A stretch of DNA of 64,000 nucleotides from Dimorphilus gyrociliatus (taxonomy: Eukaryota > Annelida > Polychaeta > Dinophilidae). The stretch covers positions 1,991,501 through 2,055,500 of the forward strand of contig CAJFCJ010000001.1 in the NCBI GenBank assembly GCA_904063045.1, given 5' to 3'. The notes below the pieces were generated by a model, which saw nothing but the letters and a program-made list of their open reading frames with translations, had not been told where the DNA came from and made no database searches. Shown here piece after piece: positions 1-11,798 of the stretch. A program made the translations under genes and the position numbers. Positions within the stretch are counted from its first letter, which is position 1. Each line of letters opens with the position of its first letter.

Positions 1-1229
1 TTCTTTTCCATTTATTCTCCAAATCCAGTTCAGGTTACGGCCTGTGTCGGCATCCGCTTCTAGGATCAAACTCTCTCCAACAAGAGCGGTGGCAACATTT
101 TCTACGGGTGAACACGATGTGGCTGTCTTGTTGGCTAAATCCAAATCGACAATAGATAAATAATGTGTCTTAAATGAGAAATTAGCCTTTGAACGAAGTT
201 CTGAAAGCTCCGTACGGGCGAGCAAGTCTGGAAAAAAAGGCGGACGAATGAGAAAAGCTTCATTAAGGCGGCGTGATTGATCACTAACCGACGCTCAGCT
301 GCCCACAAGATGGGGCGTCGAACGTTATAGCCGTTTGCGGTGTAGCGACTATCCTACTTCCGTTTCCCGCAACTTGTCCGCAAGATCTCCATTGCCATGA
401 TAGCTGAATTATTCGCCAACCGCTGGCAGAATCGTCAGGCAGTCCATCTTCGATTTCTCTCTCAAAGCCCACTAGGATAGCGAATGCTTTATCACCGCTA
501 GATGGCGCTATGTTTATTCGAGAAAGGCGTGGTAGGCGAACGGTGTAGAGGGCGGCGGTGCCGCCGCAGGGTAGGGACAAGCCGACTTGAAGCGGACATC
601 TGGCGAAAACGTGCCCAATCAAACGTTATCGGTAAAACAAGCACTTAAACATCGTTCGTTTTAAAACTGCGCGGCCGAGCCGGGGGCCTGCCAGTCAAGA
701 CAAACACATACAGTAAACATACCGTCAATTGTATGCACACACGCACCGACACTAATGTAAACAAACCTCTCACTACACGTTTTGACGTCCGACGAACCGT
801 TCCAACGGCGGCAAGAGCAACGGTTATCAGAGCCTACTAGGACGTATGTGAAACTGTATGACAAGGAAAATATTCATAAGAGCTCTCAACAATAAACGAA
901 ACCTACTTCTTTTGTGTGCAATCTTGAAAACATTCTATCAACTGGCTTGCGTTCGAAACGTTCGTGCCGTCAGCGAATTCCGATACGTTCACACATCCAA
1001 TATGCCAGGCGGCTGTCAAAGAATATTTCGTCAAATTAACTTTAGATGCTTTAAGACTTTTATTAACGTCTAGCCTACGGGCTAGAAACATTTTCTTGCT
1101 CCATCCAACACGATTTATATCCGATCTATAACATTACTTACCACTTTTGTTGCTATATTCCTTTTCTGTACATTCAACAGAATGAAAAGCTAGTAGCAGA
1201 ATCAGCTGACATACGCGAATTAACGCCAT
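1..1229 (-). CDS. WSC- and PKD-domain secreted/membrane protein, polycystin-1-like (5' part, runs off left edge)
   Basis: Five exons can be joined in one frame: 1142-1229, 907-1012, 767-853, 289-599 and 227 to the left edge, with consensus splice sites (for example GTAAGT after 1142). The start at 1229 opens a hydrophobic signal peptide (MALIRVCQLILLLAF). Exons 2-4 form a cysteine-rich WSC domain: HIGCVN, ECFQDC, NRCSCR, a C-x3-C pair and PCGGTAALYTV in the usual spacing. After it come stretches resembling PKD beta-sandwich repeats (LSWQW, then a tryptophan-rich NLNWIWRI near the edge). WSC followed by PKD is the order seen in polycystin-1 relatives, where these domains bind carbohydrate or matrix outside the cell. 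No leucine-rich repeat precedes the WSC domain. Exon 4 is much richer in G+C than the rest of the window. Family naming is inference because the C-terminal part is outside the window. Confidence 0.62.
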
Positions 1230-1469
1230 TGTAGACATCAATCGGGAAACGCGCGCCACAAATTCATTTTATACGTTCATCATCTGCAACTTAATGCGAC
1301 AGTCAATATAATTCATATAGTTCGCAGCTCGGAAGTAGTTCGGCTGTTATTATTACGCTGTGTTTGTAATAGCAGAGGTCGTAACTGCAGTACGATAGAT
1401 GGCGCGCATAAATTAAAAAAACATAAATTTTGTATTAAAAAATAAACATTAATCAACGAAAAGTTTTCA
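1230..1469. other. Spacer between the WSC gene start and the Ly6 gene end
   Basis: No coding signal. It should hold the promoter of the leftward WSC gene. A GATAGATGGCGCGC sequence at 1394-1407 resembles a CTCF or YY1 site (see findings). Confidence 0.4.
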
Positions 1470-1959
1470 TTAAAAAAGATATTTGATGATAAAAACTGAT
1501 GTTAAAACTGTTAATACAGTAGATAACTTGGAAGCCGACGTGTATGTTGCCGAATTGCATCCTTCTCCGGAGCACGTATATATACAAGCTCGATAAGTAC
1601 GATCGTGATCAGGATAAGTAACATATTGACACTGATTTCCCATTCCTCTTGACGAACAAAATCTTGTGGTTCCAACTACACCACCCCAAACTCCCGTGGT
1701 TTTTAAGCAGTATGCGGCAGCATCCACTTTACATTCCGTAGGTTTTATCAACAGCTCATCTTTGTGAGCATGATCAAAAAATTCTTTGCAATCTGGATCC
1801 TTAGCTGAATCACACTGATAGCAATTCAATGATTCTCCTAAAAATAAAGTAATGTTGTTAAGTAAAACGAATTTTGCTTTTTTACAATTCGAAAAAGAAC
1901 TTACCTATAATAGCCAAAGATAAAAAAAGTAATAACGAATATAAAGATTTAGTGTCCAT
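1470..1959 (-). CDS. Ly6/uPAR-family GPI-anchored protein (quiver/sleepless-like)
   Basis: Two exons, 1905-1959 and 1470-1837, joined in phase 1 (ATA G / GA GAA), give about 140 residues. The first exon encodes a signal peptide (MDTKSLYSLLLFLSLAIIG). The mature part starts ESLNCYQCDS and carries the cysteine pattern of a three-finger fold, ending in the CN motif (GEGCNSATYT). A hydrophobic tail (STVLTVLTSVFIIKYLF) directly before the stop fits a GPI-attachment signal. The DPDCKEFF stretch after the first cysteines and the overall length resemble the quiver/sleepless branch, which modulates ion channels and receptors at the neuronal surface. That specific role is inference; the fold and membrane anchoring are well supported. 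It lies divergently to the SIAE-like gene with a 484-bp shared upstream region. Confidence 0.85.
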
Positions 1960-2443
1960 TGTTTAAAAGCAGGCAGTTTGATTCTTACATACTAATTGTT
2001 TTATATCTGGATACAGGTAGTTCTTTCACCTGAGAATTAGTACCGGAAGTTAGTATGGTTACGATCCGAAAAATATATTTTCTCTCTAAACTTAACATAC
2101 TTTACTCTTCACGTATTTATAAAATCATTTATATTGTAAACAAATGAAAAAAAAAGTTTCTTAGATTTCCAGGTACAATAATTCTTATAAGAAAAAGTTA
2201 AAAATAATGAGGTTCCAGTTCAGTTCCAAATCTGAAGAAGCGCGCTGTATGATTCATTAGCGGCGTTCTTTGTCTAAAAAAATTCACTTTTACCGTCCCA
2301 GAGAGTGTCCAGTCAGGGTTTAGCGCTTGGATCGGTTACCTCGAACGAGTTATCTCATCTTACCCTAATCAGAAGAGAATCTTCACAACTTTTATCCACG
2401 ATTTTACCAGGAATAAATTTTAAATCAAGGTTTTAACATAAAG
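1960..2443. promoter_or_regulatory. Divergent intergenic region between Ly6 and SIAE-like genes
   Basis: 484 bp lie between two start codons that point away from each other, so both promoters and 5' UTRs must be here. No TATA box or initiator can be assigned with confidence. Confidence 0.45.
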
Positions 2444-4964
2444 ATGACTATAGATGATGAGCAACCCAGATCGGATGGAGAAACGCAAGAAATGCAAGAA
2501 ACTGAAATGGAATCAGAAATAGGTACAGGTACGGCAACAGAAAATGGAAAAAAGCATTCTCCGTCACCTGAGGAAGCAAAAAAAGCTCTTACATCCAAAG
2601 AAGTAGATCAACAAGCTCAAGGCAAGTTTCCTTTAAATAGTAAAGTGATGAAAATTAATCCTATGACTATCATACTGTTGTTACATAGAAGGTGAAGAAA
2701 TGAATCTCTTGAAAACTAATGGTACGATGGTGGAAATGGATGAAGAAAAGGGAGAGAATGGAGCTGACAATAGTCGAATAAAGATAGTTACCAGCGAAAA
2801 AAAGAAAAAACAAAGAAAGTGTTTATTCATCGGAATCGTCGTAATATTAGTCATAATTACAGCTGCCCTAATTGGAATGCTGGCCCACCACTATACTACA
2901 ACATATAAGAAACTTCGTCTTGCAGTCCTATTCCAGGACAACATGGTTCTTCAACGAGAACCTCAGAGGGCAAGAATATGGGGCTATGGACCGTCGAGTC
3001 CAAAAAACCAGTCGATTTTCGTACAGTTAAAGAACAAAACAGGTCACATTGTTCAAAGCCAAACAACACAAACGGTTAAGACTGGTAACGAATATATTTG
3101 GTCTATATATTTGGAACCGATGAACAAAGGTGGACCATACATGATTGAAGTTCAATTGGAAGGTTTCAAAGAGGAGGTTTTAAAAATAAAAAATATTCTC
3201 TTTGGTGACGTTTGGATATGTGCTGGCGACGAAAATATGCAGTACACGCTACATAAGGTACGTAGGGAATTGGAACGCATTACAATTTTGTGTGCAATAA
3301 TGTTTATTATCGACAGATGGGAAATGAATACGATGTTTTAATGTTAGCTAAACGGGCCTTACATTTACGGTTATTTTCTCTGTCTTCACTAAGATCTCGT
3401 GTACCACTCTCTGACATAAGAGATGTTGAAATACCCTGGTCATTACCAACAAAAGGTACTATCCACGTCTTGAGACTAGACAATATAATTATTTGTTTTC
3501 CGTACATTAACTTTTAGATGCATTATTTGGACAAGAACCGCTACCAGGCCAAATTGGATCACATTTTAGCTCTTTGTGCTTTAACTTTGGTAGGAAACTG
3601 TATCATGAATTAAACGTCCCAATTGGACTCATTTCATCAACGTTCGCCCATTCTAAAATCGAAGAGTGGAGTAGTACTGACTCAGCTAAAGAGTGTAATG
3701 AAGATTCTTTCAGGTTTGTATAAAAGTAGATTTTATTGGAATTTTACAAAACACAAACCTTGTATAACGCCTGCATTTAACATTTATAGAAACAGCCACA
3801 CTAGTACCGTCTGGAATTCCATGATTAATCCACTGAAGATGCAAACCTTCAAAGGAATGATCTTTTATCAAGGTAAAGTACTAATGCTATAAATCACCCT
3901 ATTCGCTTAGATTCATGACCTTTATTGCTTCCAGGAAGCAAAGATGCAATAGAAAGCACTTATGGACCAACATACGAATGTCTTTTCAAACAATTTATTA
4001 CATCCGTTAAATCGGAGACAGATGCTTCTGTTGGCTTCATTCAAGTATGTTACCCGTAAAATTTGCTTCTTGACCCTTCATTAATCAATTATTACACAGC
4101 TTCCTGGGGCAGCTAATAAATATTTATACCACTACACTAATATTAGATGGCTACAGACGTCATCTTTCGGTTACGTTCCAAATAAACTCATGTCAGATAG
4201 TTTTATGGTTTCAGCTATTGACTTGCCAGCGTATAAACAATCAAATCCCAGGTAAAATAAATAAACAGTTAATGTAATTCAGCAATCTCTCATTAAAGTA
4301 CTTCTTTCTCAACAGTTTTTTTGTCAATACAACGGACGTGCTGAGTGATAGATTAGTGTTGTCTGTACTCTATCATTCGTATCAATGGCAAAACGGAGCA
4401 AACTTGACTCCATATCCTATTGATATTCAGACCATTGGGAAGAATCTTCAAATAACTTTTCAATCGAACTATGAAAGTAACCCAGAAAGCATTGACGCGT
4501 TTGAGGTATTAATTATGCTTATTTGTCAGCTATATATCACACTTAAAACAATGTTTTGCAGATATGTTGCACTCCAAAGAATTTCACAGATCCTTGCCCT
4601 GAGTTTGGAAAAACTGGAGAAACCACGGGCGGATTTGTAAAATGGTTACCCGCACTTCTAGTCGAATCTCAAGCTCCATTCTTAAAATTGGGTGTTGATA
4701 GAGATTCCTGTTCACTGTAAGTACTTGAATATTTTTCTCTGCCTCCTATAATTGAAGTTTTTCTCTCTCCTTAGTGATAAGAAACTACACGGTATCCGAT
4801 ACGCGTGGAATGCCCAACCTTGCGATTTTGAAAAATGCGCTATCTACGGTGAATCTAACAAACTACCTACTGGACCTTTTTTGTATCCGAATCTAGATGA
4901 AAACCAGATAAGGAAAAGAATAATTATTAATCGCTTGTTTTCAAACTCAACAAAAGGAGTTTAA
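2444..4964 (+). CDS. SIAE: Membrane-anchored sialate O-acetylesterase homologue, probably catalytically dead
   Basis: Exons include 2444-2621, 2689-3257, 3317-3455, 3518 to about 3712, and five more ending in the stop at 4962-4964. The first intron starts with GC, not GT. The N-terminus is acidic and cytoplasmic-looking, then KKKKQRKC precedes one transmembrane segment (LFIGIVVILVIITAALIGML), giving a type II protein. The rest follows the SIAE family: VLFQDNMVLQREP, FGDVWICAG, LFGQEPLPGQIGSHF, VWNSMINPL, GMIFYQGSKD and a C-terminal IRYAWNAQPC. Known SIAE enzymes remove O-acetyl groups from sialic acids and use the serine in the GQSNM motif. Here this reads GDENM, so the nucleophile is glutamate. 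The region aligning with the catalytic histidine (IHP in human SIAE) also lacks histidine. Usual SIAE proteins are secreted or lysosomal, so the anchor is also odd. Family membership is firm; loss of activity is inference. Confidence 0.85.
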
Positions 4965-5033
4965 CTTTGAATTAGTGAATACTATGGCTTTAGTTGTCGT
5001 TTTTGTTTATTTATGTCGTTTTTGTATTATTTA

Positions 5034-6007
5034 CTATGCGTAAACGTTCCAAATGCTGATATTGCCGTCTTTTGAACCAAGATATATCAGATTGCTTTGA
5101 GAAATAGAGACACTTTGTATACTTTCAGTATGATAAGATAGAACAGCTAATTGCTTTCCCGATTTAGCCCCATAAACCCTTCCCTGACCATCCCATCCGC
5201 CTGTTACAAATATTCGACTGTCATTTCGAAATTTAATACAATTAAAACCGCTTCCAGTTGCCTCTATATTTTTTAAAACATTTAATTTCTTTTCTTGAAG
5301 GGACCACAAAATCAGATTGTTTTCAGCGCTTCCCGATACTCCTCTACTCAATTCTGCCGAATAACCTATGCACATAACCGGCTCAGTGAAGAGACTATGA
5401 TGAAAATCTTCTGTATCTCGATCCCAAAGAGATATACCCCCATCTTCATACCCTACTAGTACTTGAGGATAATCCATTTTTGAGAAGGCAACCATAGACA
5501 TGCACATTCCATATTTTTTCCCCGGCTTTAGGGTAAAGAGTTCTGATTTATCTTGTGGATCGATGATTTTAATCAACGATTTTTCATCAAAAGGAATTAT
5601 TAATACTTGACGATCAGTTATTTTTATGTCGATTAACGGACAGAAACCAATAAACTCCGTTACCAATGAACCTACAACAGTTCACTATGTCAATATATAA
5701 ACGAACAATCTCAAAGAGAGTACAAACCTATTAATTTAAAATTGTCATCCCAAAAGCTAACTACCCCATCTCTTCCCTGAGTAGCAAAACCCCCGTGCAT
5801 TAGGCAGATGACGGATAATATTCCCTTTCCATTATGAATTTTATGAGTGCTCGTTTTTCGCTTAGTTTTCATATCCCATATTGTTAATTCTCCTTTCTCC
5901 GACCCAGATAAGATATATTCAGTCTCATTTTGATAAATGGTTAAACACGTTATAGGTGCTTGCCCACTTCTCAAAATAAAAGCTGGATCTGGTGGGGGTA
6001 AAGACAT
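5034..6007 (-). CDS. GNB1L: GNB1L, WD40-repeat protein
   Basis: Two exons, 5728-6007 and 5034-5671, join in phase 1 to 305 residues. This is close to the 327-residue human protein. The N-terminus PPPDPAFILRSGQAPI is the family signature. WD-type repeats follow: SGSEKGELTIWD, TQGRDGVVSFWD, VGYEDGGISLWD, SGSAENNLILWS, TGGWDGQGRVYG, and the last LGSKDGNISIWN just before the stop. This fits a single beta propeller. In vertebrates GNB1L is a co-chaperone-linked factor that helps stabilise PIKK kinases such as ATR; that function is carried over by homology. The stop lies only 69 bp from the stop of the convergent SIAE-like gene. Nothing unusual was seen in the protein. Confidence 0.9.
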
Positions 6008-6384
6008 TTGCTTTCAATTATCGCTCTTTTTTTAAGTCTGTTACGTGTCCTAAACGCCAATGAGAGGTCTAGTTTAGTTGCTTCCAATACCTATATATAT
6101 CTACAATTATATAAGTATTTATGAAAGTTATAACGTCAATAAACAAAGTCTAGAAAATTTGTTAATGATATAGATGGTGTAAAATAGAACTAAACACCGG
6201 TATTGAGTTAACCAGTTTTCACAAATTCATGACGAAAACTTAGGATATAAAAGTTTAAAATTTATTTAATTGATCAATAATTTGGATATTTTCAAAATAT
6301 GTAATAGTTTTTTTTTACCACGAATTAAACCATTCTTTTACAATACGATTTCGTTCAGTGGTATCTTTTACATTTAATACATTT
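6008..6384. other. Spacer upstream of GNB1L
   Basis: AT-rich, no coding signal. It should include the GNB1L promoter and the 3' UTR of the leftward telomere-protein gene. Confidence 0.35.
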
Positions 6385-9119
6385 TCAATTTTTTTTTCGG
6401 TTTGCTTTACAGGTCTTTTTCTTTCCTGTGAACAAAAGTTGTAGAAAAATTTTAAATCTTAATGCTAAACTCGCCTGGTCTCCATTACCACTATTCTTAC
6501 AGCTTAAAAGCTGAGATAGTGAGTCGTTGTTTGTTCTTTTTCGTGACATAAGAAACTTTCGGCCAGTTGAAGGAGGTATTTGAAAAGGCTTTAGGGATTG
6601 ATTAGGTGTTTCTGTAACTATTGCAGATTTTTTTTGCGGTGTTACGGATCCTGGTGAAATGGCGGTTGGTTCAATGATGGATGGGAATGAATCATCAGAA
6701 TCTGAAATATGAGTAACATTCCTTTCTCCACAAATACCTGCTCTTGATTCGTCAATATTTTTCTCTGAACAAACTTTTTTGGGGGACTCTATTCGAGAAA
6801 CAACATTTTCTTCCTCTTCGGAGGTTTCTTTATTATCCTTACTTTCGGTTGCTCTCATACTTGTCTCGTTTACTTCTAAGGTCTGTTTTTCACTCACCGA
6901 ACTATTCTTTTCTTGACTAGTCGAACCATCTGATGAGTCAGTAGTATCTGTTTCATCATCTTCATTAATTTCTTGTGGTGTTTTCCGAGACTCTTGACTA
7001 CCATCGTCTGTTATACAGGAGAAATGCTCTTGAGCATCGAAAAATATATCCCCTTGGGAATCTGTTCCTCCTTGGCTTGCCATTTCTTTCGATGGTGCTT
7101 TTTTAGTAGACTTTTGAGTTGATTCGTCTTCAGTTATACAGCTCATTTGTGTAAGTTGATTTTCTTTCTCTGTATATATTTCGGCTGGTGTATAAAATTC
7201 AGAATCTTCAACTGTTTTCGGGGAATGAGTCGGTTTCTTTATTAAAACCCTAGGCTCATCAAAGTCATCGTCAGTCAAATATTTAACAAGTTCGGAAGAT
7301 AGAGTCTTTGACGAATTTACAACGTTTTTAGATTTGTTCACTGACTCGAAGGATTCAGAGTCCTGAGTAATTTTACTCTCAGAGTTGTTAATTTCATCAG
7401 AATTTTGAGCTGAATCGCATGTTCCCCGTTGTCCGTGATCTTGACTTGACTCGTATTCTGATTGAGTATTCTTTGAACTTTTTCCGGAATTATCTACGCT
7501 TATGGCTTCGTTGTCATGACTATCTGTTTTATCTTCAATACTTTGAGTTTGTCTACCTTCAATGGAGCGATTTATGTCTTTATTAAAAGTTGATAAATCA
7601 TTACCATTCTTGTTAGCTTGCTTCATCTTTTCAAGTCGATCATTTTCTTCTTGTTCCACATGTTTCCATTGAGTAGAATGAATAGCACTGTCTGACTCCT
7701 CAATCACTCTGACAGGATTATTTGGGGCTGTTTGAAAATTATCATCTGACACTGATAGGCTATTAAGCCGACGACGCTCTTCTTCATATATCTCTTTATG
7801 TTTTTCCTTGCAGCTTTTACTGGATTCTTCTATCAGCTTATCATGATTTCCACAATCTGTAAAATTTTAGTAAAAAACATTTAAAGGATATCAATTGAAA
7901 ACTTGTAATTGAATGATAACCTTTATTTTCAGCCTGACTATCGGCTGCAATTGGAGACATATTCAATGTTAAAGGGTATGGTTGTGTGAATGCTTGAGTA
8001 GAAGTGTGAGGTTGAGAGGAGTTTACTGGTTCCACATCAACAATTATCTCTATATTTTCCCCCGATTTATCTTCTTCATTTTGAGTTGTAACATCTTGGC
8101 TTAGTCTTATTCTTTTATAATTTGGTGATTTCAATTGCGATGTACTCAGACGTTTGGAGGGAGATGTATTATATTCGTAGTCTTGAGATTTTGACTGATC
8201 AAGCGCACCAACAAGATTTGACAATGATTTCATTGATGTATCAACATAAGTCACAGATTGTGAAGGATTTTCACTGCATCTTCTATTACTTACGAAAACC
8301 CGGTATTTTTCATTCGTCCTCATAAATTCTTTCACACGCTCTCTTGTATCCCCAGTTAATCCAAGGCATTGGAGGCTAATTGTGTTCTGTGGTGAAGATT
8401 CTCCATATTGTTTAAGTTTTGCAATTCTACGATGTATTTCAAATTCTTCCATTTTTTTCTTACATACTTGAGATCTATTAAATTGCTTTCATTTTATAAT
8501 ATTAACTAAATTAAATAAGAGCTACCCACATATAAACAGCATTATCGCACGTAATCATTTCACATGTCTCATCAGCAAACCACCTGATCTTTTGTAGCTC
8601 AAGAACGAAATGATTTCTCAGATAACCCATCGTTTTTATCTGGTTGAACAAAGTGAAATAAATCTCCATAAAGTATTATTATTTCAAAACACACCTTTTC
8701 TGATCCAGGTTGAAGTATCTTTAATTTTCTAATTTGAATTGTCATGTTATTCTTTAAACAATATCTATCCTCAATGTCTGCGGTATCATCCGGCTTTGGA
8801 TCTAGGCTAAATAAATTCATTATTTAAAATAAAGTATAACAAATTTCAAAAACTTACAAAATATCCGCTGATTCTATATCTTGCACAGATATTATAGCTT
8901 CAATTATTGTATATCCATCACTTATCTCCATAATTACATTTTTGTCTACACATTGAAACTGAGTGGATAAAAATTTCTTTCTTTTAGCTAGTAATTTTAA
9001 AATTCATATGTTCTTACTCGCAATACTCGTGCTAGGTCGCCAGATGCATGATCGTCTTCTTTTGAAAAATCGATCTGGTCTATTAATTTGCTGATCCAAT
9101 TTTTGACTTTGACCCGCAT
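6385..9119 (-). CDS. ACD: TPP1/ACD-like shelterin OB-fold protein with long S/T-Q-rich tail
   Basis: Exon 1 is 9018-9119, exon 2 is 8858-8958, exon 3 starts at 8806. A short exon near 8550, one from about 8450 to 7920 and a long last exon to 6385 follow. The first roughly 150 residues look like the TPP1 OB fold: RVKVKNWISKLID at the start, then VIMEISDGYTIIEAIISVQD, then NNMTIQIRKLKIL and CFEIIILYGDLFHF as the last strands. In vertebrates TPP1 bridges POT1 to TIN2 and recruits telomerase. The remaining 600-odd residues are acidic, disordered and full of SQ and TQ pairs, typical ATM/ATR target sites, which is much longer than in mammals. The exon between 8550 and 8600 relies on a 43-nt intron, so that junction is uncertain. 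Another OB-fold protein cannot be ruled out. Confidence 0.55.
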
Positions 9120-9447
9120 CTTTATAAGACCTCTAAAAGAATATAAAAGTAATTATTACCAAAAAAATATAGAATGAAATATCGCCATGATTTTAGCCAA
9201 TGAAGAATCAGTTTACATAAAAAAACCGGAAACGGAAATATATTTTACGAAACTTTTCGAACGAACAAATTTAGTGGAATAATAAAGTTTTATTTACAAT
9301 CGTGTTATTCCTATTTATTCGCTATTGTACCTAAGATAACTAAAGCAATCAAACGAATTTTTATTATCGACGAGTGAAGACAATTACAAAGAATTTTAAT
9401 TTTCAAGTTTTTGTTTGAATTATTCACATTTTTCGGTTATTACTCCA
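9120..9447. other. Short spacer between ACD-like and DDX56
   Basis: 328 bp, AT-rich, no gene seen. It holds the 3' UTR of DDX56 and the promoter of the ACD-like gene. Confidence 0.35.
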
Positions 9448-11798
9448 TTATCGCTTTTTCTTCTTTTTATTCTTGATCAATTCGGCAACCTTATATACTT
9501 TAAATGGATCCAATTTTTGTTTCTGAAACGAACTCAACTAATTGAAACCAAAATATAGCTAAGTACAAGTTATACCTTTGACGAAACCTTGCCAGAATTT
9601 GATTTATTATCTTTTTTTCTTTTTCGATTTCCTTTTTGAAAGTTTCGTAATGTTGGTGGCACTAAAAATGATAACATCTATAGTACAGACTCTATAATAA
9701 GATAAAGAATTACCTATATAATCTGGAACATTTTTCATGTGCTGCTGACTCTTTACGGTATGTAAGGCTTTGTCGTGTCTCAACAATTGTAAATCTCTTG
9801 GATTATCTTCAAAATATGCCTGTTGAAATATAAGACAAATGTATTAGAACGAAAGATCTTATTTAGTTGTCATCTACCTTCAATTTTTCAGAATTCAACA
9901 ATTCGTTTTTAATTTCTTTCAATCTGGCTTCTCGTATAGCCACTTTTGTTACAGATCTCATTGCGTCCTAAAAGAGTTATTAAACTTTATAATAACTATG
10001 AAATGAATGCTAAAGTTACAATTATTAACCCTTGCTCTATAACGGAAACCTTCAATTTCTTTCATTTTGAATTGATAAGGCTTGAACACACTTTCGCCAT
10101 CAGCTGCAACAAACGATAATGTTATATCATCATATTCATTCTGATATATCAAAAGAATAAACTAACGATGAGTTTCCTTTAAAGTCTCTTCAACTTTTTC
10201 TAATAGTTCATTCTCTTTAACGCTTACAAATGATAAAGCAGTTCCTTGATTTTCAACTCTAGCTGTTCGCCCCACTCGATGCACGTAAGATTCCACATTT
10301 ACCGGAAAGTCAAAATTTATGACATTCGACACAAATTGAAAGTCGATACCCCGGGACACTCCACTTTCCTTATCACGTTTTCGTTTAGTTTTTTGAGCCG
10401 CTGGATCAAAAAGTGCATTTTCATCCGCAGCAATAATATAGTCATATAGACCTTCATTAAACTGATTAACAATATGAGTTCTATATTTAAAAATAAAAAA
10501 TTCTCCTATAAGTTGCTTTTAAACAATTAGTTATCCGTTTTATACCTAGAATTTACAGGTAATTCAGAATTCAGAACACAGCATATTATTCCAAATTGTT
10601 CCAAAAATAATTTCAATCTGAAAAATGTAAGTGTTGAAATGTCAAATTCTATTAATTTAACTAGTAAATTTAATAGATTATATATACCTGTAACATCGAA
10701 ATACAGAATTAACAAAAATAATCGTTTTTCCTCTCACTAATCCTAGCTTTAACAAAGAGTATATAAGAACAAATTTGTCTTCCTCTTCACACTTTATATG
10801 ATATTGTGTTAATTGCGATGAAGACGGTAATTGCGATTCTTCTAATTTAAGTATAACAGGATTTGATAGAATTAGTTTTTTCAACGACTTTACTTCATCA
10901 CTAAGTGTTGCTGACATAAGAAATGCTTGAAAAATTTGAGGTAGGAAGCTGTAATAAAATGAATTACATTTAATATTAAACGTATTAAGAAAATTACCTC
11001 AATAAAGATTTCATGTCAGATTCAAAACCAAAGGAAAATACTAGATCAGCTTCATCAACAACTAAATATTCTAGCGAACTTTTTAGAGTTATATTTTTCG
11101 CCTGTTATAATATTTTTTGATAAATTTGGGTTCAAAAATAATTAGTTATTTATATCTTACTTGTAGATGAGCAAGAATTCTACTCGGTGTCGAAACGATA
11201 ATATCCGGTTTCTCTTTCAACAATGGTCTTTGAAAAATAATTAAATATCTTAGTATGGGATAATTAAGAAGCTATCACTATAAATTAATACTTTTGTTGA
11301 TCCAAGGGAATTCGGGTAGATATGTCAAGACATCTTACGCTTCTGGAGCAACATCGACAAAGATCTTGGATATTTTTGAAAGCTTGATTGCATAATTCAC
11401 GGCTTGGAGTTATAATTAAAGCTCTGACGCTTTGTTCGCTAGCTGACTGTTTCGATTTATATAAAGGATAGAAAGTTGAATTTATACGATTGCCTCGGTC
11501 ATACCTTTTTATTATCCAAAATTTTTTGAATGACAGGTATGGCATAACCCCCAGTTTTACCTGAACCAGTTCTAGCTCTCGCCAAAATATCTTTACCATC
11601 TAAAGCTAAAGGAATAGCTTTTTCTTGAATTAAGGTGGGCTTAGACCATCCTAACAAAGCTATGGCCTGAAGATGCAGACACGAGTGTTTAAATGCGTAT
11701 ATTATCGCTCTCTTAAATATAACTTACTTTCAAGATACGATCGTCCAGACCCATTTCGTCAAAATCAACGATTTCATCATTACAATCGTCATCCGCCA
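9448..11798 (-). CDS. DDX56: DDX56, nucleolar DEAD-box RNA helicase
   Basis: The start at 11798 gives [20 protein letters not shown], matching the family N-terminus. Helicase motifs appear in order across about nine exons: Q motif with [16 protein letters not shown], motif [20 protein letters not shown] followed by LVFSFGFE (typical of DDX56), SAT, GIDF and HRVGRTAR. The C-terminal signature [19 protein letters not shown], then [15 protein letters not shown], is conserved. The protein ends in a lysine-rich nucleolar tail (KNKKKKKR, stop 9448-9450). DDX56 assists late 60S ribosomal subunit assembly in the nucleolus. Introns are about 45-70 bp. Nothing in the catalytic motifs looks impaired. 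Confidence 0.94.

Noticed and set aside
858-1073. Plus-strand 71-residue frame over the WSC gene
   Set aside because: Shadow of minus-strand exon 2; the minus strand gives the cysteine pattern and splice sites.
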